A program made the translations under genes and the position numbers. A stretch of 64,000 nucleotides of DNA. It comes from Micromonospora sp. NBC_01740. Lineage in GTDB: Bacteria > Actinomycetota > Actinomycetes > Mycobacteriales > Micromonosporaceae. Below the pieces are notes generated by a model. It worked only from the letters and a program-made list of their open reading frames with translations, was not told the DNA's origin and did no database searches. Shown here piece after piece: positions 50,944-58,860 of the stretch (its first letter is position 1; the number at the start of each line of letters is the position of its first letter). Location of the stretch: positions 4,464,001 to 4,528,000 of the forward strand of contig NZ_CP109150.1 in the NCBI RefSeq assembly GCF_035920365.1, in the 5' to 3' direction.

Positions 50944-52323
50944 ATGACACTGCTGCCGGCGCTGCGGGGATTCGGCGCGGACCGGGCCGATGCGGTCACG
51001 GTGGCCGGCGGCACGCTCTCCAGCGAGGCCCTGCTCGGCTGCGTCACCGCGGTCGCCGACCGGATCAGGGGCGCGGGCGCGGTCGCCGTCGACGGCACAC
51101 CGACCCTGGAGACGGTGGTGGGAATGCTCGGCGCCGTCCACGCGGGCGTACCGCTCGTACCACTGCCCCCCGACGCGGACGAGTGCGAACGGGGCCGCAT
51201 CCTGCGTCAGTCCGGGGCGACGGTGCTCCTCGGCCGCAACCGGTCCGACACCCACCGGCTGCCCACCGTCCCGGTCGACCTGCGGGAGCGCTCCTCGACA
51301 CCGCACCCCGAGCCGACGCCGGGCACCGACGCGGTCATCCTCTACACCGGTGGCGCCGGCGGGCCATCACGCGGGGTACGCATCTCGCGTCGCGCCATCG
51401 CCGCCGACCTCGACCTGCTGGCCGACGCGTGGCGGTGGAGCGAGGAGGACGTCGTGGTCCAGGGCGCGCCGCTGTTCCGGGCGTACGGCCTGGTCGTCGG
51501 CCTGCTCGGCGCGTTGCGGGTCGGCAGCCGCTTCGTCCACCTCGACCGCAACGCCGCCGCCGGACCGGTCGGCACCATGTACCTGGGGTTGCCCGAGCAG
51601 TGGGCGAAGATCGCGCTGAACGCCCGGTGGGCCCGGTCACTGTCGGCGGCGCGGATCCTGATCTCCGCGGACGCCCCACTGGCCTGCGCCGTGGCCGAAC
51701 GCCTCCGGCTGCTCACCTCGCACACGCCGGTCCAGGCGTACGGCACCACCGAGACGCTGATCGCGCTGACCGGGCGGGCCGACGACCACCCGGTCGCCGG
51801 TGCCGTCGGCACCCCCCTGCCCGGGGTGGAGACCCGGGTGCTGGACCGCGAGGCCCGACCGGTGCCGGCCGACGGCGAGTCGGTCGGCGAGTTGAGCATC
51901 TGCGGGCCGACGCTGTTCAGCGGCTACGTCGAGGGCGGGCGGGGCCATGCCGCCGGTCACTGGCACGCCACCGGCGACCTGGCCACCGTGGCCGCCGACG
52001 GCTCGTACCGGATCATCGGTCGGCGCGGGCTCGACGTGCTGCACTGCCGGGGCCGGCGAATGCACGCCGGGCAGATCGAGGAGGCGTTGCTGAGCCATCC
52101 CGGCGTCCGGGAGGCCGCCGTCGTCGGCACGCCGCACGACGCGCTCGGCGAGCAGGTCACCGCGTACGTCGTCGCCGAGGGGTTGACCGCGCAGGTGCTC
52201 ATCGACCACGTCGGCCGGTACCTCTCCGCGGGTCAACGGCCCCGGCGGGTGCACTTCGTGGACGAGCTGCCGCGCAGCGCGCTCGGCCGGATCAGGAAGT
52301 CCCTGCTGATCGCCGCCGGTTGA
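50944..52323 (+). CDS. Degenerate MatB-like acyl-CoA synthetase (probable pseudoenzyme)
   Basis: 459 aa intact frame whose overall sequence follows the malonyl-CoA synthetase MatB and the second MatB-like gene in this window along its whole length. Nearly every functional motif has changed. The ATP loop TSGTTGxPKG reads TGGAGGPSRG (135-144), losing the Lys. LFHVHG reads LFRAYG. YGMTET reads YGTTET (266-271). FRTGD reads WHATGD. KSGGYxIG reads CRGRRMHA (368-375). The C-terminal catalytic Lys (GKVQK in the paralogue) is Arg449. The frame has no stops, so it may be kept for a non-catalytic role or have a new reaction. It is the first gene right of the long intergenic region and convergent with a cold-shock-domain gene. 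The ribosome site upstream of the ATG is weak. Confidence 0.85.
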   Translation: MTLLPALRGFGADRADAVTVAGGTLSSEALLGCVTAVADRIRGAGAVAVDGTPTLETVVGMLGAVHAGVPLVPLPPDADECERGRILRQSGATVLLGRNRSDTHRLPTVPVDLRERSSTPHPEPTPGTDAVILYTGGAGGPSRGVRISRRAIAADLDLLADAWRWSEEDVVVQGAPLFRAYGLVVGLLGALRVGSRFVHLDRNAAAGPVGTMYLGLPEQWAKIALNARWARSLSAARILISADAPLACAVAERLRLLTSHTPVQAYGTTETLIALTGRADDHPVAGAVGTPLPGVETRVLDREARPVPADGESVGELSICGPTLFSGYVEGGRGHAAGHWHATGDLATVAADGSYRIIGRRGLDVLHCRGRRMHAGQIEEALLSHPGVREAAVVGTPHDALGEQVTAYVVAEGLTAQVLIDHVGRYLSAGQRPRRVHFVDELPRSALGRIRKSLLIAAG

Positions 52324-52336
52324 GCCGACCGGGCCG

Positions 52337-52364
52337 GGGGCGGCGGTCCACCGACGTCCGCCCC
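52337..52364. terminator. Weak hairpin between convergent genes
   Basis: GGGGCGG and CCGCCCC pair across a 14-base loop in the 45-base gap between the MatB-like pseudoenzyme and the cold-shock-domain gene. It may end both transcripts; the stem is short. Confidence 0.35.
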
Positions 52365-52368
52365 GCCG

Positions 52369-52848
52369 TCAGCCCTCCACCCAGCCGTGCCGTCGCGCCA
52401 GGTCGAGCATCCGGGCACGCACCGCCACGATCTGCGCCCCGGTCAGGTCCGACACGGAGGTGACCAGCGCCTCGGTGGTCTCCGTGCAGAAGGCCCGCTC
52501 GGAGAGCACGTCGCACAGGCCCTCGTCGTCCTCCGCACCGCCCGTGGCCGGCCCGCCGTCCCTGCTGCGCCCGCCGGTGAACGCCACGCCGGCCCGGGAG
52601 GGCGCCGCGGTGCCGGCCGCCGCGTTGCGCTCCGCGCCCACGGCAGCGCCCACCACCCGCACCAGCACGGCCTTGGGGCCGCGGTCGGTCCCCACCGCCT
52701 CGTACTCCACCGGGACACCGGGCGTCAGCGCCCACTTGTCGCCGTCCAGCATGTTCGCGTGCACGAACACGTCGTCGCTGCCGTCGTCCGGGGCGATGAA
52801 CCCGTAGCCCCGCACCTCGTCGAACCGCACCACCTTGCCAGTGAGCAT
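52369..52848 (-). CDS. Cold-shock-domain protein with C-terminal extension
   Basis: 159 aa from ATG at 52848 with GGGAAAG upstream. Residues 1-66 are a cold-shock (OB-fold) nucleic-acid-binding domain with RNP1 RGYGFI (13-18) and RNP2 DVFVHA (26-31). A Gly/Ala/Arg-rich linker (about 67-105) leads to a second region (about 106-159, helical, ending RARMLDLARRHGWVEG) absent from ordinary 67-70 aa CspA proteins. It probably binds RNA or single-stranded DNA. The role of the extension is unknown. It is divergent from the phosphopantetheinyl transferase, with about 170 bases between starts. Confidence 0.85.
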   Translation of the reverse strand: MLTGKVVRFDEVRGYGFIAPDDGSDDVFVHANMLDGDKWALTPGVPVEYEAVGTDRGPKAVLVRVVGAAVGAERNAAAGTAAPSRAGVAFTGGRSRDGGPATGGAEDDEGLCDVLSERAFCTETTEALVTSVSDLTGAQIVAVRARMLDLARRHGWVEG

Positions 52849-53021
52849 CGCTTTCCCGCATCCATCCGACCAAAATCCGCGTGCCCCGCCCATGGAACCG
52901 GGGCCCGCCCCCAGACTGGCAGCCGCCCGCGCGGCCCGGCACCCGTACCCGACCCCTATGGTGCACCGTACCGTCGGTGCCGGCGCGGCGCGGCTCGCCG
53001 CAGCGCCTAGCATCGGCGGAC

Positions 53022-53684
53022 GTGATCGAGCAGATCCTGCCCCCCGCCGTGGCGGTGGCCGAGGCCTTCACGGACCCCGCCGACCTGACCCTGTTCCCCG
53101 AGGAAGAGGCGCTGGTGGCCCGGTCGGTGGAGAAGCGTCGCCGGGAGTTCACCACCGTGCGGCACTGCGCCCGCACGGCCCTCGGCGAGCTGGGCCTCGC
53201 GCCGGTGCCGATCGTCTCCGGCGCCCGCGGCGCCCCGGTCTGGCCGGCCGGCGTGGTCGGCAGCATGACGCACTGCGACGGCTACCGGGCGGCGGTCCTC
53301 GGCCGTACGACCGCGTTCGCCACCCTCGGCGTGGACGCCGAGCCGCACGCGCCGCTGCCCGACGGGGTGCTCGACGCGATCGCGCTGCCGGCCGAGCTGG
53401 CGCGCACCGCCACGCTGGGCGCGGCCCGCCCCGCCGTCTGCTGGGACCGCCTGCTGTTCAGCGCGAAGGAGTCGGTGTACAAGGCGTGGTTCCCGCTCAC
53501 CGGCCGGTGGCTGGACTTCTCGGAGGCGGACATCGTGATCGATCCGGCCGGCACCTTCGAGGCCCGGCTGCTGGTGCCCGGCCCGGTCCTCGGCGGGATC
53601 CCGGTGACGACCTTCGCCGGCAGGTTCCTGGTCGAGCGGGGACTGGTCGCCACCGCGATCAGCATCCCGGCCGTCCGCTCCTAG
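53022..53684 (+). CDS. 4'-phosphopantetheinyl transferase (EntD/Sfp type)
   Basis: 220 aa from a GTG at 53022, chosen because the family begins with a short I-E-x-LLP motif right there; an upstream ATG at 52881 would add 47 atypical residues. Family motifs are all present: SMTHC (81-85), GVDAEP with Mg-binding Asp105 and Glu107, and FSAKESVYKAW with Glu150 and Lys154. It transfers phosphopantetheine from CoA to the ACP serines of the PKS, converting them to holo form. Its stop codon overlaps the stop of the convergent malonyl-CoA synthetase gene. Confidence 0.93.
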   Translation: MIEQILPPAVAVAEAFTDPADLTLFPEEEALVARSVEKRRREFTTVRHCARTALGELGLAPVPIVSGARGAPVWPAGVVGSMTHCDGYRAAVLGRTTAFATLGVDAEPHAPLPDGVLDAIALPAELARTATLGAARPAVCWDRLLFSAKESVYKAWFPLTGRWLDFSEADIVIDPAGTFEARLLVPGPVLGGIPVTTFAGRFLVERGLVATAISIPAVRS

Positions 53685-55090
53685 TCCGCCGTCAGCCTGG
53701 TCTTCTGCACCTTGCCGAGGGCGTTGCGGGGCAGCGCGTCGACCAGGCGTACCTCGCGTGGCCGTTTGTGCGCCGACAGGTGCCGGGCCACGAATTCGAT
53801 CAGTTCGGCCCCATCCACCCCGTCGCCCACCACGTACGCGGTGACCTGCTGGCCGAGGTCGGGGTGCGGGGTGCCCACCACGGCGGCCTCGCGGACCCCC
53901 GGGTGCGCCAGCAGGGCGTCCTCCACCTCGCCGGCGCCGATCCGGTAGCCGCCGCTCTTGATCAGGTCGGTGGACGCCCGCCCGACGATCCGGTGCCAGC
54001 CGTCCGGGTCGACGGTGGCGACGTCCCCGGTGCGGAACCAGCCGTCCGGGGTGCGGCTCGCCGCGTCGGCGTCCGGACGGTTCAGGTAGCCGTCGAACAG
54101 GGTGGGGCCGTCGACCTGGAGCTCGCCCATCGCCACCCCGTCGGCGGGGAGCGTGGCGCCGTTCTCGTCGACCAGCCGCGTACGCACCCCGGGCAGCGGC
54201 AGCCCGACGGTGCCCGGCCGGCGCGGACCGTCCGCCCGGGCGCTCACCGTGATCAGGGTCTCGGTCATCCCGTACCGCTCGACGGGCCGGTGCCCGGTGA
54301 GGGTGGCGAGGTCCGCGAAGACCGCCGCCGGCAGCGCCGCGCTGCCCGAGACGAGCAGGCGCGCCGGACGCAGTGCCCGTGCCGCGTCCGGGTCGGCGGC
54401 GATCCGGGACCACACGGTCGGCACGCCGAAGTACACCGAGCCCTTGGCGGCGGCGTACCGTTCGGGTCGCGGCCGGCCCACGTGGTGCAGCCGGCCACCC
54501 AGCCGCAGCGGCCCGAGCACGCCGAGCACCAGCCCGTGCACGTGGAACAGCGGCAGGCCGTGCACCAGCAGGTCGTCCGGCGTCCACGCCCAGGCGTCGG
54601 CCAGCCCGTCCAGGCAGGCGGCGATGGCACGGCGGGAGATCACGGCGCCCTTCGGGGCGCCGGTGGTGCCGCTGGTGTAGAGGATCACCGCGGTGCTGGC
54701 CGGGTCCGGCTCGGGGTGGACGGTGTCCGAGCGCCGGCTCAGGTCGACGGGCACGACGGCCCGGCCCGCGCCCTCGGCGGTGCGCTCCGCGCCGGTCGGG
54801 ACCAGCAGCGCCGTCGCCTGCGAGTCGCGCAGGATGTGGTCGCGCTCCATCGGCCCGGCGTCCGGCGGGACCGGCACGACCGCCGCTCCGGCGGTGAGGG
54901 CGCCGACCACCCCGACCACTGTCTCCAGGGTCGCGGTGGCCTCGATGGCGACCCGGTCGACGCCGTGCAGCTCGTCGGCCACCGCCGCGGCCAGGCGACG
55001 CAGCTCCACCCAGGACACCGCGCGGTCGTCGACGCGGATGGCGTCCGGACGCTCGTCGGTGCCTCCCGCGAGCCAGCTCAGCAGCGGCAT
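53681..55090 (-). CDS. matB: Malonyl-CoA synthetase (MatB-like)
   Basis: 469 aa AMP-forming acyl-CoA synthetase closely resembling Streptomyces MatB, which activates malonate or methylmalonate with ATP and CoA. Motifs are intact: TSGTTGAPKG (139-148), LPLFHVHGL near 179, SGSAALP near 248, YGMTET (273-278), RTGD (353-356), KSGGYRIG (378-385) and Lys460 in GKVQK. The ATG at 55090 follows GGAGAGG; an upstream in-frame start at 55267 would add 59 low-complexity residues and is unlikely. It could supply extender units for the neighbouring PKS, whose ATs need malonyl- and methylmalonyl-CoA. It is convergent with the phosphopantetheinyl transferase and overlaps its stop. Confidence 0.92.
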   Translation of the reverse strand: MPLLSWLAGGTDERPDAIRVDDRAVSWVELRRLAAAVADELHGVDRVAIEATATLETVVGVVGALTAGAAVVPVPPDAGPMERDHILRDSQATALLVPTGAERTAEGAGRAVVPVDLSRRSDTVHPEPDPASTAVILYTSGTTGAPKGAVISRRAIAACLDGLADAWAWTPDDLLVHGLPLFHVHGLVLGVLGPLRLGGRLHHVGRPRPERYAAAKGSVYFGVPTVWSRIAADPDAARALRPARLLVSGSAALPAAVFADLATLTGHRPVERYGMTETLITVSARADGPRRPGTVGLPLPGVRTRLVDENGATLPADGVAMGELQVDGPTLFDGYLNRPDADAASRTPDGWFRTGDVATVDPDGWHRIVGRASTDLIKSGGYRIGAGEVEDALLAHPGVREAAVVGTPHPDLGQQVTAYVVGDGVDGAELIEFVARHLSAHKRPREVRLVDALPRNALGKVQKTRLTAD

Positions 55091-55326
55091 GGTGCGACCC
55101 CTCTCCAGCGGCTCGGGCCCGGGCCGGTCCGGCCGGGCGTGCCGCGGCGGCCGGACGGCGGCACCCGGGACGCCGGTAGGGTCGGTGGGGCGCCGGCGGA
55201 TCCAGGTGGGCGCGGTGCGCCGCGCCGGCGGGCCCGGAACGACGGTCCTGACCGTAGTCGGGGGCACCCCGGCCTGCCACCCCTACCGGGCGGCGCGCCG
55301 GGTCGGACGGGCGGGAGGTGACGTCG

Positions 55327-56001
55327 GTGGTCGCGGACGCGACGGCGTGGACGGCGGTGCCGGGCGGTGTCCGGGCCGTGGTGCTCGACCTCGACGGGGT
55401 GCTGGTCGACAGCCTCGCCGTGGCCAGGGAGGCGTTCGCCCTGGCGTACGCCGAGGTGGTCGGCGACGGCGTCGCCCCGGTCGAGGAGTACTGCCGCCAC
55501 CCGGGCCGATATCTGCCGGAGGTGCTGGAGCTGATGGGCCTGCCGGCGACGCTGGCCGGACCGTTCGTGCGGGAGAGCAACCGCCTCGCGCACCGGGTCG
55601 CCCCCGTCGACGGGGCGCCGGAGCTGCTCCGCACCCTGCGCCGGCGGGGGATCGGGCTGGCCGTGGCCACCGGCCGCAGCGGGGTCCGCGCCCGCGATCT
55701 GCTCGGCCGGCTCGGTCTGCTCCCGCTGGTCGACCACGTGGTGGGCTCGGACGAGGTGCCCCGGCCGAAGCCCGCTCCGGACATCGTGCGGCGGGCGCTG
55801 CGCCTGCTCGGGGCCCGCCCCGGGGAGGCGCTGATGGTCGGCGACGCCCCCAGCGACCTGGCCAGCGCGCGGGCGGCCGGGGTGCTGGCGGTGGCCGCGC
55901 TGTGGGGCGAGTCCGACGCGGAGACCCTGCGCGCCGCCGGCCCGGACGTCGTCCTGACCCGACTCGACGAGCTGCTGCCGTTCTGCCCGGCCCGCCGGTG
56001 A
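55327..56001 (+). CDS. HAD-family phosphatase, RifM/AHBA-associated type
   Basis: 224 aa HAD subfamily IA hydrolase: nucleophile motif DLDGVLVDS at 21-29, motif II VATGRS, Lys motif RPKPAPD and acid motif MVGDAPSD. The GTG at 55327 is chosen because GGGAGG ends seven bases before it; an in-frame GTG at 55318 overlaps that site. Several stretches (EVVGDG, GPFVRES, GSDEVPRPKPAPDI, DLASARAAGV) recall the phosphatases found in 3-amino-5-hydroxybenzoate (AHBA) pathways such as RifM. No AHBA genes are visible here and the PKS ends in a TE, not an amide synthase, so an AHBA role is uncertain. A phosphoglycolate phosphatase-like housekeeping role is the alternative. Confidence 0.85.
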   Translation: MVADATAWTAVPGGVRAVVLDLDGVLVDSLAVAREAFALAYAEVVGDGVAPVEEYCRHPGRYLPEVLELMGLPATLAGPFVRESNRLAHRVAPVDGAPELLRTLRRRGIGLAVATGRSGVRARDLLGRLGLLPLVDHVVGSDEVPRPKPAPDIVRRALRLLGARPGEALMVGDAPSDLASARAAGVLAVAALWGESDAETLRAAGPDVVLTRLDELLPFCPARR

Positions 56002-56119
56002 CCGACCCGCGTGGACGGACACCTGCGGTGACCGGCCGGCACCCCTGCCCCCGCGCCACGTTCGCGGTCGGCACCCCTGTCCCGGGCCGATTCCCGGTTC
56101 GATACCCCCGATTTGTCAG

Positions 56120-56135
56120 CCGATCAGTTGATCGG
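56120..56135. promoter_or_regulatory. Perfect palindrome upstream of the second ABC exporter
   Basis: CCGATCAGTTGATCGG, 7-base arms around GT, lies 143 bases before the ATPase start and after the HAD gene. It is shaped like an operator for a dimeric regulator (for example TetR or GntR type). No such regulator gene is adjacent. Confidence 0.45.
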
Positions 56136-56277
56136 CGCATCGGTTGGCCGGATGATGTCGGGCGTCGGTCGGCCGGCTCCGGCCGACCCGGCCCGTTCCC
56201 GCAAGCCGACGCCGCGATCAGCCGAGGGGTCCCGCCCTTCTCGACGGCAACCCGCACGTGAAGGAGGACCACCCCCA

Positions 56278-57219
56278 ATGCCGGTCATCGAAGTCGATCA
56301 TCTGCAGAAACGGTACGGCGAGAAGATCGCGGTCGACGACGTCTCCTTCACCGTGGAACAGGGCGAGATCTTCGGCGTGCTCGGCCCGAACGGGGCCGGC
56401 AAGACCACCACGGTCGAGTGCGTGCAGGGGTTGCGTCGTCCCGACGGCGGCACCATCCGGGTGCTCGGGCTCGACCCGATCCGCGACCGCACCGAGGTGC
56501 GGCAGCGCGTCGGCGCCCAGCTCCAGGAGAGCCAGCTGCCGGACAAGGTGCGGGTGTGGGAGGCGCTGGACCTGTACCGGTCCTTCTACCGCAACCGGGC
56601 CGACATCGACGAGCTGTTGACCGACCTCGGCCTGGCCGAGCAGCGCAACACCTACTTCCAGAAGCTCTCCGGCGGGCAGAAGCAGCGGTTGTCGGTGGCT
56701 CTGGCACTGGTCGGCAGGCCGGAGGTCGCCATCCTCGACGAGCTGACCACCGGCCTCGACCCGCAGGGCCGCCGGGACACCTGGGACCTGGTCGAGCGGA
56801 TTCGCGACCGGGGCGTCACCGTCGTGCTGGTCACCCACTTCATGGAGGAGGCGCAACGCCTCTGCGACCGGCTCGCGATCATCGACAAGGGGCGGGTGGT
56901 GGCCATCGACAGCCCCGCCGGCCTGCTGACCCGGGTCGGCAGCGAGCACCGGGTGCACTTCCGTCCCGCCGAGCCGGTCGAGGACGCCCTGCTGCTCGCG
57001 GCGCCCGACGTGACGGGGGTGTCCCGTTACCGCGACGAGGTGACGGTGACCGGCACGAAGGACGTGCTCCAGTCGGTCATGTCCGTGCTCAACGGGCGCG
57101 GGATCCGCTACGACGGGCTGCGGGTCGAGCAGCCCACCCTCGACGACGCGTTCGTCTCCCTCACCGGCCGTTCGGGCCGGACCGCCGCGCAGTCCCCGAC
57201 CGACGGGAGGTCGTCGTGA
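56278..57219 (+). CDS. ABC transporter ATP-binding protein
   Basis: 313 aa from the ATG at 56278, eleven bases after AAGGAGG; an upstream in-frame ATG at 56113 runs through the palindrome and is rejected. Walker A GPNGAGKT is at 36-43, with signature LSGGQKQR, Walker B VAILDELTTGLD and H-loop VTHFMEEA further on. The Walker B glutamate is preceded by Asp as LDE, and Leu replaces the usual Pro after it, a variation seen in this exporter class. Its C-terminus overlaps the permease start by 4 bases. It energises a multidrug-type exporter; substrate unknown, possibly the polyketide. Confidence 0.92.
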   Translation: MPVIEVDHLQKRYGEKIAVDDVSFTVEQGEIFGVLGPNGAGKTTTVECVQGLRRPDGGTIRVLGLDPIRDRTEVRQRVGAQLQESQLPDKVRVWEALDLYRSFYRNRADIDELLTDLGLAEQRNTYFQKLSGGQKQRLSVALALVGRPEVAILDELTTGLDPQGRRDTWDLVERIRDRGVTVVLVTHFMEEAQRLCDRLAIIDKGRVVAIDSPAGLLTRVGSEHRVHFRPAEPVEDALLLAAPDVTGVSRYRDEVTVTGTKDVLQSVMSVLNGRGIRYDGLRVEQPTLDDAFVSLTGRSGRTAAQSPTDGRSS

Positions 57220-57953
57220 GCGCCCTGTCCAAGCTGATCGCCGTCGAGACGAAGCTGTTCCTGCGGGAACCGGTGTCGTTGTTCTTCGTGTTCGCCCTGC
57301 CGATCGGCCTGATGCTCGTCTTCGGGTTGCCGCAGCGCGCCGGCACGGCCGCCGACACCGGCCAGCACGCCGAGCAGACCTTCCTGCCGTCCCTGGCGCT
57401 TGCCCTCACCATCGGCATGCTCGCGCTCTTCACCCTGCCGATGGCGCTCGGCATCTACCGGGAACGCCGGGTGCTGCGCCGCCTGGCGACCACTCCGGTG
57501 CAGCCCGCCCTCCTGCTGGTGGCGCAGGTGGTGGTCAACCTCGTGATGGGCGTCCTCGGCGCGGTGGTCACCGCGATCGCCGTACGGTTCCTGCTGGACC
57601 AGCCGGCGCCGGCCAACGTTCCCGGGTTCGTGCTGGCCTTCCTGCTCGGGGTGGCGTGCCTCTTCGCCGTCGGTCTGCTGATCGCGGCGCTGGCGCCGTC
57701 CGCCCGGGCGGCGCAGTCGATCGGCCCCGCGCTGTTCTTCCCGCTGCTCTTCCTGGCGGGCGCCTGGCTGCCCCGCGACCGGATGCCGAGCGCGCTGGCC
57801 GCCATCGCCGACTACTCGCCGCTGGGCGCCACGGTGGACACCCTCGGTGCGGCGTGGGCGGGCGCCAACCCGGAGCTGCCGCAGCTGATCGCCCTGGCGG
57901 TGACGGCCGTGGTCGGCTCCGCGGCGGCCACCCGGTTCTTCCGCTGGGAGTGA
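57216..57953 (+). CDS. ABC-2 type permease
   Basis: 245 aa membrane protein starting at GTG overlapping the ATPase stop (GTGA). Six hydrophobic segments are visible, beginning with VSLFFVFALPIGLMLVFGL and including LALALTIGMLALFTLPMAL, LLVAQVVVNLVMGVLGAVV, FVLAFLLGVACLFAVGLLI, the LFFPLLFLAGAWLP segment and the C-terminal LIALAVTAVVGSAA. The conserved REPVSLFF start and FFPLLFLAGAWLPRD region are typical of ABC-2 exporter permeases. It forms the channel with the preceding ATPase. Confidence 0.92.
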   Translation: MSALSKLIAVETKLFLREPVSLFFVFALPIGLMLVFGLPQRAGTAADTGQHAEQTFLPSLALALTIGMLALFTLPMALGIYRERRVLRRLATTPVQPALLLVAQVVVNLVMGVLGAVVTAIAVRFLLDQPAPANVPGFVLAFLLGVACLFAVGLLIAALAPSARAAQSIGPALFFPLLFLAGAWLPRDRMPSALAAIADYSPLGATVDTLGAAWAGANPELPQLIALAVTAVVGSAAATRFFRWE

Positions 57954-58032
57954 TCCTCCGCACCCGCGTGGCCGGTGCGGGGGACGTCGTCGCTGCCCAG
58001 GGCCGTTCCTAGGGGTGACCTAAGGGTGTCCG

Positions 58033-58058
58033 CCGAATGTGATCTGGATTACGTTCGG
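58033..58058. promoter_or_regulatory. 26-base imperfect palindrome upstream of the DUF5988-like gene
   Basis: CCGAATGTGATC and GATTACGTTCGG pair at 10 of 12 positions around TG, 150 bases before the gene start, in a locally AT-richer patch. It looks like an operator. Its outer bases (CCGA...TCGG) match the palindrome at 56120. Confidence 0.4.
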
Positions 58059-58207
58059 AGCAGAACGGGCGCCCGGTCACCGGACAAGGACGTTCGACCG
58101 CGAAGCGTCCGTTCACCCGGCAACGGGTGTCGTCAGGCCTGTGTGGACGTGTCTGCCGCCGTGCGGCGGCTCGTCCGAGGTGTGCGGAATGCGACGGAGG
58201 TCGTGCC

Positions 58208-58453
58208 ATGAAGGACGTTTCGCAAGCTGATCCGGTCACCCGGGACGCAGTCGGCGTCATCGACGTCGTCCTGGAGGGCGGTCCGGTCGATCTGCCGACC
58301 GACCTGCGCAGCCGCCAGGTGGCGCGGGTGGAGGAGAAGATCAAGGTCCTGCACTACGGCGGGTACGAGCACTTCGAACGGGGCGCCACCCCGCCGGCGG
58401 TCGACCTTCCGGTGGTCTTCCGCTGGACCGGTCGGACCCGGATCGCCGAGTAG
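58208..58453 (+). CDS. Small protein, DUF5988-like
   Basis: 81 aa, ATG preceded by GACGGAGG. Residues about 18-80 (VVLEGGPVDLP, a VEEKIKVLHYGGYEHFER core, VVFRWTGRTRIAE end) resemble the DUF5988 family of small proteins seen in actinomycete secondary-metabolite loci. No signal peptide or membrane segment. Function unknown. It lies 21 bases before the VOC gene and is probably co-transcribed with it. Confidence 0.75.
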   Translation: MKDVSQADPVTRDAVGVIDVVLEGGPVDLPTDLRSRQVARVEEKIKVLHYGGYEHFERGATPPAVDLPVVFRWTGRTRIAE

Positions 58454-58474
58454 GGGAAGGGCGGCACCAGTCAC

Positions 58475-58855
58475 ATGAGGGCACAGAACCACCGGCCGGG
58501 TCCCCACCTGACGGTCAGCGACACGAACGAGGCCATCGCCTTCTACACGGATGTCTTCGACGCCGTCGCGATCGTACGGGAGTGTCTGCTCGACGGGCAC
58601 GTCCTGCACGCGGAACTGGCCGTCGGCGGCCACCGCCTGACCGTCAGCGAGTGGTACGAGGCGGGCGCGCCGTCGGCGGTGGAGAGCCGCGACGACGTGC
58701 TGACCATCGAGCGGACCGACCCCGAGTCGGTGCTGCGGCGGGCGGTGGCCGCCGGTGCCCGCGTCGAGACGCCGGCGGATCCGTCGCGCCAGGTGACGCT
58801 GCGCGATCCCGCCGGCCTGTGCTGGACCGTCGTCGGCCCGCAGCGGGCGGCGTAG
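58475..58855 (+). CDS. VOC-superfamily (glyoxalase/bleomycin-resistance-like) protein
   Basis: 126 aa, ATG after AGGGGAAGGGCGG. The fold is suggested by HLTVSDTNEAIAFYTDVFDA near the start, the middle strand HAELAVGGHRLTVSEW and the closing VTLRDPAGLCWTVV, the usual VOC pattern ending in an Asp-Pro-x-Gly turn. Members bind metals or sequester drugs, or act as dioxygenases or epimerases. Resistance by sequestration or a detoxification role are both possible; the substrate cannot be read from sequence. Last gene of the + strand block, ended by a hairpin. Confidence 0.8.
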   Translation: MRAQNHRPGPHLTVSDTNEAIAFYTDVFDAVAIVRECLLDGHVLHAELAVGGHRLTVSEWYEAGAPSAVESRDDVLTIERTDPESVLRRAVAAGARVETPADPSRQVTLRDPAGLCWTVVGPQRAA

Positions 58856-58860
58856 GCGAA

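Noticed and set aside
55327..56001. Calling the cluster an ansamycin because of the RifM-like phosphatase
   Set aside because: The assembly line ends in a thioesterase, no amide synthase or AHBA gene is visible, and all ATs and KRs fit a macrolide.
56113..56277. N-terminal extension of the second ABC ATPase
   Set aside because: It would translate through the palindrome and a low-complexity leader; the ATG at 56278 has AAGGAGG at proper distance and begins the conserved ATPase fold.
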